The position numbers were made by a program, and so were the translations under genes. Of a stretch of 64,000 bases of DNA, positions 31,408-40,457 are shown in pieces. The notes under the pieces are model-generated. The model made no database searches. It was not told the origin of the DNA and worked only from the letters and a program-made list of their open reading frames with translations. Origin of the DNA: Gracilaria domingensis. Its lineage: Eukaryota; Rhodophyta; Florideophyceae; Gracilariales; Gracilariaceae. The DNA is taken from positions 248,001-312,000 of the forward strand of contig VCMS01000014.1 in assembly GCA_022539475.1 (NCBI GenBank), written 5' to 3'. The stretch's first letter is position 1; every line of letters starts with the position of its first letter.

Positions 31408-31432
31408 CTACGACATGTAGTACATGTCGTAG
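31408..31432. repeat. Perfect 12-bp palindromic hairpin, 1-base centre
   Basis: Arms 31408-31419 (CTACGACATGTA) and 31421-31432 are exact reverse complements around a single G. Confidence 0.9.
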
Positions 31433-31583
31433 CTTACGCATCCATAGATGCCTTGAGAAACACGGAGCTTAAGTCTTCGCTTACACCAAAGCAATATCAG
31501 CTGCGACCATCTACGTACAGCCTAGACCACCGCTTCTGCACGAAGAAGACCAACAGGACAGCCGTATCTGTTCCAGTCGGCTT

Positions 31584-33664
31584 TCAAACGCCCAACCTAC
31601 TTATCGTATTCCTGTAATCCACTGGGTTCCCAGTGTCGTATGCCGAGCCGTCTAATAATATAGCATCCATGCCTTCCTCTTCCAATACAGCTGTCATCGT
31701 GGGAGTTAGTTGGATCTCTCCGTCCATAGACTGATTAGCCTCAACATTTTCATGCAACAATTTCATCAACTTCGGAGTGAAAGCGTAAGGACCCAGTATG
31801 ATGTTACACACATCGTTAAAACTTAGCGACTTCGCTACCTCTGCGTCTGGTTTTTCTATCATCTTCTCGATCGCTGTGCGCTCTCCATTCGTACGTATCT
31901 CGCCCGCCGTCTTCACTACTCCATACGCCCCGGCTTCGCAAATGGCTACGTGCGTCACCCCGACAACGGTCCTTGAAGGATTTTCGTCATATGCTTCCAG
32001 TATTTGTTGTATACACGACTTCTTCGAGTTGCCTGGGTCAAAGGCCACATCGCCCAGCAATAGTAGGAACGGTTCGTCCTGTGCCACACTAGCACAGGAA
32101 ACAGCGTGACCGAAACCTCTAGGATTCGGTTGAGTATCGATTTGGACAAGTTTGCCAAGATTTACAATTCGATCTGCATACTGTCGCATGTGTGGCTTGA
32201 GCGCCTTATACAGGTCCCTCGACACTGGCTTGAACACGTCGCGAACTCGATCTTCCTGCTCTCCGGGGGAGACCACTATGGCGATTCTCTGTATTTGGGC
32301 TTTTGCACATTGCTCAACCAAGTGAAGAAGCAATGGCTTCGCAAATCCGTCAGAATCTATAATGGGGAGTAATGCCTTTGGACGAATACTTTTAGATGCG
32401 GGATACAACCGTGTGCCGAAGCCTGCAGCAGGGATGACGGCTGTCTGGAGCTTGATTTGTTTCGATAGAGGTCGTTGAGGGTACGCAAAGGGCTCGGTCC
32501 CTATGTCGGCAGAATCCAGCTTTCCGACTGTTACTATGAACGGTTCTGTCTTCAACTTGTTTGAGAGAATGGACAGCAAGACCTTAGCCGCGTCATTGCT
32601 CTTCGCGACAAATTGTACCGAACCATCGCCTTGGCTTCCCACTAGTGAAGGTGAATCGCAGTTGGTGTGTCATTGTTGTGAGGAAGAAACAGTGTCAGAC
32701 ATTGTCTTCATTGCCGAATATGAAAATTTGGGCACCGTTGGAACGTACCTCCTTTACCGCCGTAAACAAGAGGAAGAACGTCTGCATCCTGCAAAATGCG
32801 GTGCAAATTGGGGGCGGTGAGTTGCTCCGGACAGAATGGAATTGCAGCATTGTCAAAGATGGCCTGCGCCTTTGTCATCAGCCGCCCTAGCATGATCGCG
32901 TCCCCGCGGCCTATAGCCTGATTCATAGTCTGTATCATGCTCAGATTCTCTGCTCCGAGCGCTTTTTGAAGGCGGATCTTTTCAGCAGTATCTGCGTTCG
33001 GATATGCTTTATGCAAGCCACGCAGAATTTCAGCGGTATCTTTCGTGCCAACTTGAGCGACTACAATATGAATGGGAGCTTTTGGATTTGGTAGCACTCT
33101 GTGCGAAACATATTCTCCATCGAACGTCATGTGAGCCGCACGACCCGATCCTATCGCAACGATTTGATCCATTCTTCCACATGCGCTTCCCGTGAGGCGC
33201 TCACCCTGATAGGCAATCTCCATCTCTCCAGCCTCTGTGAAGGAAAGTCCATAAACTATATTATAAGCACGTGCAACAAGCACACAAATAGCCGCAGAAG
33301 AACTCAACCCCTTTCTCGGCGGCAATGTTTCCTGTATAACTCGAATACAGACCGCCTCCGGCACGGCAAACCGGCGGTGAATGACGTACGAAACCGCCAC
33401 GGCATATCTCCAAGGAGAATCGCTCTGAGCGACGTTAAGAAGATGTTCACGGGAGACTCTAAGAGTGGATGCTAGTGGAGAGTAGAGTGACAGATCGGAC
33501 GAGCGCGATACTTGTGCCTGTATACCTTGGTTGAGAGCTACAACGAGGGCGGAACCGACGGTCGCGTGGGCGGAAACTTCCCGATACGACGCGGCCCAGT
33601 CTGAATGTTCGCCCGCTAGGCAGAGACGCCCTGGGACGAAGAGATCGTACGAGGTCATTGCCAT
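31584..33664 (-). CDS. Bifunctional GHMP sugar kinase / GalU-like nucleotidyltransferase, two exons
   Basis: Exon 1 (33664-32749) encodes a GHMP kinase: motif 1 PGRLCLAGEHSDW as in galactokinase/arabinokinase-type enzymes, and motif 2 LPPRKGLSSSAA (ATP loop). Exon 1 stops short of motif 3. A 107-bp GT-AG intron (32748-32642) joins it in phase to exon 2, completing motif 3 as GGKGVGSQGDGSVQFV. The frame then runs into a nucleotidyltransferase: AVIPAAGFGTRLYPASKSIR and PKALLPIID match the UTP-glucose-1-phosphate uridylyltransferase (GalU) signature, with RGFGHAVSCA and IEKMIEKP downstream. The total is 657 residues. A C-1 sugar kinase plus UDP-sugar pyrophosphorylase would turn a free sugar into a nucleotide sugar in two steps. 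The start could be 33664 or 33658; an upstream ATG at 33778 overlaps the divergent small gene. The sugar is unknown. Confidence 0.8.
32642..32748 (-). other. Intron of the kinase/nucleotidyltransferase gene
   Basis: It has a GTACGT donor and a TTCACTAG acceptor. Splicing (phase 1, new codon GTG) restores the conserved third GHMP motif across the junction, which is the main evidence that the two halves are one gene. Confidence 0.75.
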
Positions 33665-33769
33665 GTGGTGTTGCTTCGTAGCAATGGTTGGTTGGGTATT
33701 CAGTACAGTATTGACGAGGTATCGATAATCACGATCCGAGATGCTGCCACGTGCAACAACGATTCTGTC

Positions 33770-34048
33770 ATGACTCATGAGAGCGTGAAACGCAAGCGAC
33801 GTATTGGGGGGCGAAATGAATGGAAGAGCCAAGTGCAACGGCGGCTGTTCTGTGCAATCGGCGAAAGCGGGAGCATTGGACAGTTACTAACAGAACTACT
33901 GGAGGTGATACAACCGCGAAGCGACGAAGACATAGCGGCTGTGGTATGCGGTGTGCAAGGGTTGCTCCGAGACGGGTGCATACAACGGTTCGTTGTAGAG
34001 GAAGGCGACGTGACCGATGAGCAGTTTGCTGCGTGGCACGCAGTGTAG
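33770..34048 (+). CDS. Small unknown protein (92 aa)
   Basis: The ATG at 33770 opens a 92-codon frame with protein-like composition: a basic N-terminus (ESVKRKRRIGGRNEWK), then alternating helix-like stretches with SIGQLLTELLEVIQ and VVCGVQGLLRDGCIQRFVV, reminiscent of a winged-helix fold. I do not recognise it. Its start region is divergent from and close to the sugar kinase; its stop lies 17 bp from the end of the convergent Uma2-like gene. It could be a chance frame. Confidence 0.45.
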   Translation: MTHESVKRKRRIGGRNEWKSQVQRRLFCAIGESGSIGQLLTELLEVIQPRSDEDIAAVVCGVQGLLRDGCIQRFVVEEGDVTDEQFAAWHAV

Positions 34049-34200
34049 TTAATGCGACGCAGCGTTCAACTTTTACGTCGTGATCGCTTCTGCACTGGGC
34101 TGCTGGTCTTGCTACTACTTTGACTACCATTAGTGCTACTTGTTACCTCGTCCGGAAGATTTTTGCGAACTGAGTCCTTGTAATGCCTTTTCTGGGCAAG

Positions 34201-34331
34201 AGCCGCCTGCTCTTCTTTCAGAGCCTCCTGTTCTCTCTTCAGATCCGCCTGCTCCTCTTTCAGAGCCTCCTGTTCTCTCTTCAGATCCGCCTGCTCCTCT
34301 TTCAGAGCCTTCTTTTCTCTCTTCCGAGCCG
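34201..34331 (-). repeat. 42-bp tandem repeat encoding a coiled coil
   Basis: About three copies of a 42-bp unit encode the 14-residue heptad pair KEEQADLKREQEAL near the C-terminus of the Uma2-like frame. Confidence 0.85.
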
Positions 34332-34393
34332 CCTGCTTCTCTTTCCGATCCTTCTCCCACTCCTTAGCTCTCTCATCAAAAGGAGCTGAGGGG

Positions 34394-34622
34394 TTGGGGT
34401 TTTGTAAATTGTTTGGAGTGTCAACTCCAAACAATCCCGTATCCACTGGTGTTTCCCCACGATATACTTCTCTCGAACCCCAGCTGTTCGTTGTAGGATT
34501 CCTGCGGTAAACTTCAACGCGTTTGTCTCTTTTGTCTTCATTCTTGCATTGGGAATCAGTGTTTATAACAACATACGTATTTACACCGGCTCTCTCATAC
34601 TTCGCAACCTTAACCACCGTGT
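34394..34622 (-). repeat. Inverted repeat arm 1 around the Uma2-like domain
   Basis: This 229-bp arm is the reverse complement of 35138-35373 with scattered substitutions and a 7-bp length difference. It contains the natural 3' half of the Uma2 domain (TVVKVAKYERAG to GVDTPNNL) and an internal 12-bp hairpin (34408-34435). Confidence 0.92.
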
Positions 34623-35137
34623 CCGTAGATTCGTTTTTGCTGGTAACCTCCACAACTGTGTCTACTCGCCCGGGAAGCGGGTGAGTGATCCTTTTCGATT
34701 TTGGAGAACGTTGCTCCCTTGTTTCCGGTGATACAGGCCTTCCGATGCCGACATCGGGCCTCCGTATCGTTCTTTTCGATGAAGGATTGCCAGAAGAAGA
34801 AGGCGAACGGAGAATAGCCAATCTCTCTTGGGAGCCTGCTAGATGCTTGTTCTCGCCTCTTAGATATAGTGCGTGGCCACGGTGGAGCACATGGCGAAGA
34901 GCACGATCGTGGGGCTCTTCTTCCATAGGTAGTGCTACGAGAATGCCTTCCACGTATTCGTATTTTCCAAACACCGAAGCGTCTATGTCCAAATAATCCT
35001 CAACCGAGCAAAGCGTGAGATATAGGGAGCCTATTTCGGTTGGTGGTGGTGCAGATGGGATGGCGTTAGGCAAGAAAGCGAGAGCAAAAGGCTGCTCAAC
35101 CGGTTCGAGTTCAAAATCATCGCCTTCACGCTCAGGC

Positions 35138-35373
35138 ACACGGTGGTTAAGGTTGCGGAGTATGAGAGAGCCGGTGTAAATACGTATGTTGTTATAAACA
35201 CTAATTCCAACTGCAAAAATGAAGACAAAAGAGACAAACGCGTTGAAGTTTACCGCAGGAATCCTAGAACGAACACTTTTCGGCAGGGGTTCGAAAGAAG
35301 TATATCGTGGTGAAACACCAGTGGATATGGGATTGTTTGGAGTTGACACTCCAAACAATTTACACAACCCCAA
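35138..35373 (+). repeat. Inverted repeat arm 2: partial reversed copy of the Uma2-like gene
   Basis: The plus strand encodes a second, partial copy of the same domain end (TVVKVAEYERAGVNTYVVIN near 35142-35205). A frame change separates this from the matching SKEVYRGETPVDMGLFGVDT. The mirror-image hairpin (35332-35359, loop TGAC versus GTCA) is retained. Because this copy is reversed, it supplies only meaningless antisense codons to the 5' end of the main frame. Confidence 0.9.
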
Positions 35374-36799
35374 TCACATCTCGTTCTCTTCTTAGGGAGG
35401 TCTTACAGTGACAATTGTAACAAAACGAACGAAAGACCGGACGAGATTGGCCCTCATGATGAGAGAAATTCGATCTTCTGCTCTTGGAGCAGTTGGAAGT
35501 TTTAGCTCTGCGCCTTGTCTTTTCGATCACTACGCGATTACAGATTCGGTACGGAAGTATTTCTCGTGATAAAAACATGTAAGATGACTATACAGACTGC
35601 TGTCCCGACTGCATCATGCAGTCGGTGTGGTCGTCTTTACTTGTGCCGCGGTCATTGCGGATCTAGTGCAGAACTGCCTGCAGAAGCTTCAACAAAACGG
35701 TTTCCATTCCGGTTCCGAATAGGTCTTAGCTTTATCGTTTCTGGGCCCCAGAGGGCATAAAAGAGAAACGCTTTACTTCTGATTCGTTGCAATACGAAGG
35801 TAGATTATTCCAGTCCCGAACGGGATTCAAAGTTTTTGGTGAAGATCAAGGTGACGTGTCATGGCCTCGAAAGAGCATAATACTAACCGTGACCTTTGCT
35901 GACGCCATTCCAGTTGTCGATGGTGTAGTCGTTCGGTTGTCAGCATTGTTTGATGCCTTAGAGCGACTGAACTCAAACGATGGGGCGGAATTTATGCTCG
36001 CAGTGCTCCTGCTATTCCGATTTTATTCAAAGATGAGTTTGTCAGTATCATCTGAACGTCTTCTTCCTTTCCACGCTGCGTTGTTACCACCGGTGTCTTC
36101 GACCGTGATGACAATGAACATCACTTTTTACGGGCGTGTCGTATGGTTTCCTCTAAGGACAATTCAGGGGGTTGACTTGGCGAATATTGACTGCATCTCA
36201 CCCATACCTTCATACTGTACAAAGGATAAGTGGGCTAGCTATTCGTTTGTGATAACAATTTTATCATGCACAACTACATCATTGTCTGTAGAGCAGGATT
36301 CCTTTGGCCTCTTCTTCATGTGTTACAGTTCTACCGCGTGGGATGTAACGAGCCCATGAGGTTATGCATGCAATCTCTTTCGCAACGCGAGCACCCTGCT
36401 GTAACGCACAAATTGAAAGCGTAAGTCATGGTTATGTCCTTCGTTCTACCTTGATGCTGGTGTTACTTGAAGCATTTTTGGCAGCTTCACATCTACGATG
36501 CATGACTGTGATGCAGAACAGCCTATTCCCTGGTTTCCTGTCGTGCTCTCGAACGGACATTGATTCTGTTACCAGAAACGTGAGTCTTCGCAAATATCCA
36601 TGTGTAATACCGGGGTAGACTGGACTGGTATGCGCCTTTGGATGGTATGAAGCATGCTCTTCATCTTGTTTTGACTTGACCCTTTCGTCAGCAAAAGCGA
36701 CATAAGAACTGTTTAAGAAGACTCTATAACCGTCTCATCGGAACTCTTCCCTTTTAGCAGACGAAGTCCGTTGTGGAGATCCTCTGGGTCAAATCCACG
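35374..36799. other. Intergenic, one doubtful frame
   Basis: A plus-strand frame at 35787-36359 is open for 190 codons but its first ATG is well inside (near 35994) and it matches nothing I know. No gene is supported with confidence. Confidence 0.4.
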
Positions 36800-37450
36800 A
36801 TGCAGCTTGTTCAGATGTTTCTCTTCACTGCGCTTCAATATCTACTTCCTCCAGCTTGTTCTGTCCCATCATCCTTCCAAACTTCTGCACAAAAAATTGT
36901 TCACCGGTCAGAAGGTCAGCTCAACTATGGTGCACGCCTGTCATCCACTTCACACACCAACGTTTCGTTTCTTCAACTTCCAACCATTAGAATAATACCA
37001 GAGTACGTGATTGTGACTTGCGTTCGGGACATGTGCTTCACAGGTGATGCGGTTCGCATGCTCTGTTCAAGGTCGCAACGACCAGTTTTTTCCTCCCCCG
37101 AAACCGCATTGTTGTTCATCACCGAAAGGGACGAGGAGAATCATCGAAAGATCTCGTTTAAAGCAGCAGTTCCAATAGCATCTGTCGAATCAGGATTTGT
37201 CGCATATATTCCATGGGTATCGATGTCGACAGAAAACGAGAGGGAGCCCACAGTTTGCTCCCCTGTGTGGGGAGTTTATCGCCGTTCTGCCGCGACGGGT
37301 ACGCGGCGATTTCTCTTTGGAGTTCCATTCGGTTCTTGCTGTCGTGCTTGTACGTTTGTATGGAGACTCAAAAAATATGCATATCCTCCTTCGCTTTCCT
37401 GCTGTCGCGTATGTCCAATGCTCTCTTCGTATCATCCATGGACGATCTAA
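36800..37450 (+). CDS. Secreted ten-cysteine protein, member A (unknown family)
   Basis: The ATG at 36800 gives 216 residues with an N-terminal signal peptide (MQLVQMFLFTALQYLLPPAC). The mature part shares a cysteine framework with the protein at 39963-40457: V-I-x-T-C-x4-C-F-x2-D-x5-C, then I-P-W, a single C, and a C-terminal block FGVPFGSCCRACTF ... PPSLSCCRVC (counterpart FGTCCGACPF ... PPRFSCCRAC). Ten cysteines align, which suggests five disulfides. This copy has about 15 extra residues before the FGxPFG block. I recognise no known family. A small extracellular or cell-wall protein is likely; defence, adhesion or signalling cannot be distinguished. Confidence 0.6.
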   Translation: MQLVQMFLFTALQYLLPPACSVPSSFQTSAQKIVHRSEGQLNYGARLSSTSHTNVSFLQLPTIRIIPEYVIVTCVRDMCFTGDAVRMLCSRSQRPVFSSPETALLFITERDEENHRKISFKAAVPIASVESGFVAYIPWVSMSTENEREPTVCSPVWGVYRRSAATGTRRFLFGVPFGSCCRACTFVWRLKKYAYPPSLSCCRVCPMLSSYHPWTI

Positions 37451-38913
37451 GAATGCTTTAAAACAGACTTTCTCGGACAAGGCTTGTACAGAGGTAATCG
37501 ATTCTAGTGGACTTCACATACCTTTCACGCTGTTATGAGTAAACTGGCGCTTATGACTCTGATCATCGTTGAAACCATCTGACCTGATCGTTGTCACCTT
37601 TGACAGATCCTGAATCATAATGATAAGGGAAAAAAGGCTTCATCATCATCAACCAAATCACTTGCCCAAGTCAGAGCTGATGTCACACACTTGACCATTC
37701 AGGAATGGAGGAATTTCCTTTGCTGTGGAAGCACAATTCTTTTTCGCAGCACAGCTTTAGGGTGTCTTCATGATGTGCACCGATAAATACCGTCGTACAG
37801 CAAGCGATAAGCAGATGCAGAGTAACCTTCTACCTTTGGAAGCTACCTCTGGCTAGAACACGGCTTGCGTTTTCCGAACAAGTTCAGCTTTTCGTGTATA
37901 AACTGTGATACGGCTTTCCAACGGGTGCTATTTATGTGACAGTATGACTTTGCAGTAGGAGATTGCAGCCGTCATGTCATGCAAGTGTGGAAATGATCCG
38001 TAAGACTGCGCTTGACTCGAAGAAGCCTACTAGTTTTAGAGATATGTCACCCGAGAACGGAAGCAAAACCATTTTCTTCTCTCTTCGTGGAGCGGCACGA
38101 ATATTTTCCTTCATGTATCATTTACGAATGTAACTGTAACCTTAGGCTGTGCGTTTCATTATGGTGGCTAAAAAGGATCAATTTCGACCGTGAAACGTTG
38201 GTTCATCCAGATGTGCAGAAGAACGAGTATCATATTCGTTCTTCATCATGATGATGATAGCTTTCTATGGCCACATGACCACGATCAGCAAATACAGTTT
38301 GTTTGGAGAAAATCCTATAACACCTCGTATCATGCATGCAGCTGTATCTGCCAACTACAATTGCTGGTAAGAGAAGGGTTCGTTCTTCTCTGAGAAACGA
38401 CAACAATTTCTATTGTATAACCTGCGTGTATCTGTTGAACATTATTTGTAAAGATGTTCAATGCGAACAAATTCAGGACATCCCAGCCTGCCACCTCAGC
38501 GAGCGTCAAATCTGGTTATTACTGATATCATATCCACGTCGCCCAACAAGGTGTTGGCCTTCTGTATGTGAGCATTTGTTTAAGAAACGCTCTGCACATT
38601 ACAATATCCAACTAAGCTCTTGTGTCTGAAAAGCAAGAGAGAGATACGTGTAGATCGAAAGAAGCCATAGTCATGAAGTGCCGGCGCATCGGAAGTTCTT
38701 CTAGTGATTAGCTCCGTTTACCGTTGCTACCACTGCGGTCTGTGAGAGAGGTGGGACTGACACTCAAACAAACGGAGGTGAGGATGCTTCCCTCAGCCCG
38801 AAGTGTGCAGGATTTGACCCTACGCCGTAGGATAGAACGAACGAATTGCGTTACCAACACCAGGACCTACACAGAAGAAAGAGCTCTGTGAGGCAGCCGC
38901 ATCCTTTAAGACC

Positions 38914-38980
38914 AAATTCGGCCTACCCAGGCTCTCCCATTCTGAATCAGAATCGGTTAGCCCTGCCGTAGGCCGAATTT
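38914..38980. repeat. Imperfect 67-bp hairpin
   Basis: The outer arms 38914-38926 and 38968-38980 (AAATTCGGCCTAC) are exact reverse complements. The interior is partly self-complementary around ATTCTGA-ATCAGAAT. Confidence 0.85.
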
Positions 38981-39590
38981 CTGATGGAGATATTTTCGCG
39001 AATACAGGATAGTTATTGGAGGATAGTAAACTATTTACTGTATATTACGTAGAAAGGTATAGCTAGTAGGGCCCATGCTAACAATCCGAAGTCCTATCGC
39101 GTCAGCAGCAATGATTCTGTAGCATTGACCCACGGAAGTATCCTGAATACCTTCTAAGTGGAAATTGGGGTGGCAAGGTTCACCTTCACACCTACACGGA
39201 GGATACAACGCTAGAGGTCGAAGAGATGGCTCGTCTCTTCGTCGCAAAGTGATCACCACTACGTAGCGCATGTCGACACCTGCCAACGAGATAGCCTTGA
39301 CTCGAGGTTTCCTTTTGGTAAGAAGCTCAGGTCTCTCTTCGTGTTCGCCTTCTCAAGAGAAACTGAAGCGTAAGTAGACTTTTGCCTTACACGAGCTCTA
39401 TACGGTGTAGCTTCAGGTTTTTCTGTCGCACGCCGCGTTCTGCGTTGCTGCTTGTAATATACGAAGTATCCTTATACTGTATGTACCGTCGTAATCGCTT
39501 CTCGGAATGCTTCATTTATGACACTAAACTCAAACTTTGTCAAAGTACCACGCTGGCCAAATCCATCAAAACATGGCATTGCATACCCTT

Positions 39591-39635
39591 GCTGTCACAC
39601 AGTCCTCCTGCTAAGCAGGAGGACTGTGGGACAGC
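39591..39635. repeat. 22-bp hairpin, one mismatch, 1-base centre
   Basis: Arms 39591-39612 and 39614-39635 are reverse complements with one mismatch, around a single A. Confidence 0.95.
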
Positions 39636-39962
39636 ATCCCAGTCCATAACTTGCCCTGAGGGATCTGGTTTTTGTGTAGCATTTGAAACATCTAAACGCA
39701 ACAATTCGTGTTCCATGTGAACGCATGTTCATACAGCTCGACACCGTACTGTATGACGTGTTTTTGCCCTCGCTAGCATTGCCGACGAAGTAGTTTCCTT
39801 TTAACTCGGACATCAGGCGCTTTCGCCCTTCTCAATCGATGGCGGCGTACTAAAGATCGATGCGCGGCAACTGAACCTTCCATTCCGTCAACTCCCCGTC
39901 GGCCTTCCGCATCCATCGCCAGCAACCTGGACTTCATCTGCCTCAATCGTTCTCGTGTCGCC

Positions 39963-40457
39963 ATGAGCAAGCTTTCCGCGATAGCCGTCACAATCTTGGC
40001 GTTTCATCTGTCCATATTGGCAGTCAATTCCGTTCCAACCAAAGCCCGACAGCTGCAACAAATGCTCCCTTTAGAAGCACAGAGCTTGATTCCCGAATCC
40101 ACCCCGGAACCGTCACAAGTTATCCTAACTTGCAATCAGGCAGCGTGTTTCTCCTCCGATGAGCTAACTTTTTCGTGCGACATAAATGGCCCACGAAACG
40201 ATCGGAGGTTGATACTACTCCTAGCAGAAGAGCAACCAGATGCTTTCGGTTTGGTGGTCACGTTAAGAGCTAATGTTAACAGACGACTTGCAGATTTAGG
40301 AATCTTGCCCTTCATCCCGTGGAGAGAACCTCGTCGACAGATAACTTGCGCGCAGATAGGCTTTTTGGGACGGCCGTTTGGAACTTGTTGCGGAGCTTGC
40401 CCATTCGCACGACGAAGACAAAATCCGCCGCGTTTCTCGTGTTGCAGGGCTTGCTGA
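39963..40457 (+). CDS. Secreted ten-cysteine protein, member B (unknown family)
   Basis: The ATG at 39963 gives 164 residues with a clear signal peptide (MSKLSAIAVTILAFHLSILA, cleavage near NSVPT). The mature protein aligns with member A at 36800-37450: VILTCNQAACFSSDELTFSC, then FIPW, ITC, and FLGRPFGTCCGACPF ... PPRFSCCRAC at the very C-terminus. Sequence outside the cysteine framework differs strongly, as expected for fast-evolving secreted proteins. The end of the protein is the cysteine block itself. Function unknown. Confidence 0.68.
   Translation: MSKLSAIAVTILAFHLSILAVNSVPTKARQLQQMLPLEAQSLIPESTPEPSQVILTCNQAACFSSDELTFSCDINGPRNDRRLILLLAEEQPDAFGLVVTLRANVNRRLADLGILPFIPWREPRRQITCAQIGFLGRPFGTCCGACPFARRRQNPPRFSCCRAC

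Larger units (their letters stand above)
30729..31583. other. Intergenic with two hairpins
   Basis: No supported gene; a 153-codon plus-strand frame at 31156-31617 has no protein features and overlaps the next gene. Hairpins lie at 31086-31138 and 31408-31432. Confidence 0.45.
34066..35136 (-). pseudogene. Uma2-family (PD-(D/E)XK) nuclease-like gene with rearranged 5' end
   Basis: The minus-strand frame shows the Uma2/COG4636 layout: YLTLCSVEDYLDIDASVFGK then YEYVEG (near 35020-34945), RRPDVGIGRP (near 34770-34745), VVEVTSK (34656-34636) and KYERAGVNTYVVI (near 34605-34565), matching the family's tLeeYL, yEyvdGe, PDV, vvEVlS and Y-x-x-aGVpeYwivd blocks. A 14-residue coiled-coil repeat (KEEQADLKREQEAL) and a Lys/Arg-rich tail follow, also common in Uma2 proteins. 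No ATG precedes the domain: the frame begins inside the opposite arm of an inverted duplication (35138-35373), and the first ATG (34926) falls after the first conserved block. It is either a gene with a lost 5' end or one with an unseen upstream exon. Uma2 proteins are mostly bacterial, greatly expanded in cyanobacteria. Confidence 0.6.
37451..39962. other. Intergenic between the two cysteine-rich genes, with hairpins
   Basis: It contains an imperfect hairpin with 13-bp perfect outer arms (38914-38980), a 22-bp hairpin (39591-39635), a short variant of the dispersed TATCCTTATA motif (39461-39485) and a possible cysteine-rich fragment (39640-39717). No complete gene is supported. Confidence 0.45.

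Noticed and set aside
31156-31617. 153-codon plus-strand frame
   Set aside because: No recognisable features, contains a hairpin and overlaps the end of the kinase/nucleotidyltransferase gene.
35787-36359. 190-codon plus-strand frame, possibly another cysteine-rich member
   Set aside because: The first ATG is internal, there is no clear signal peptide and the ten-cysteine pattern is absent.
39591-39635. microRNA precursor
   Set aside because: The near-perfect arm with a one-base centre leaves no proper loop; like the other hairpins it fits an inverted duplication better.
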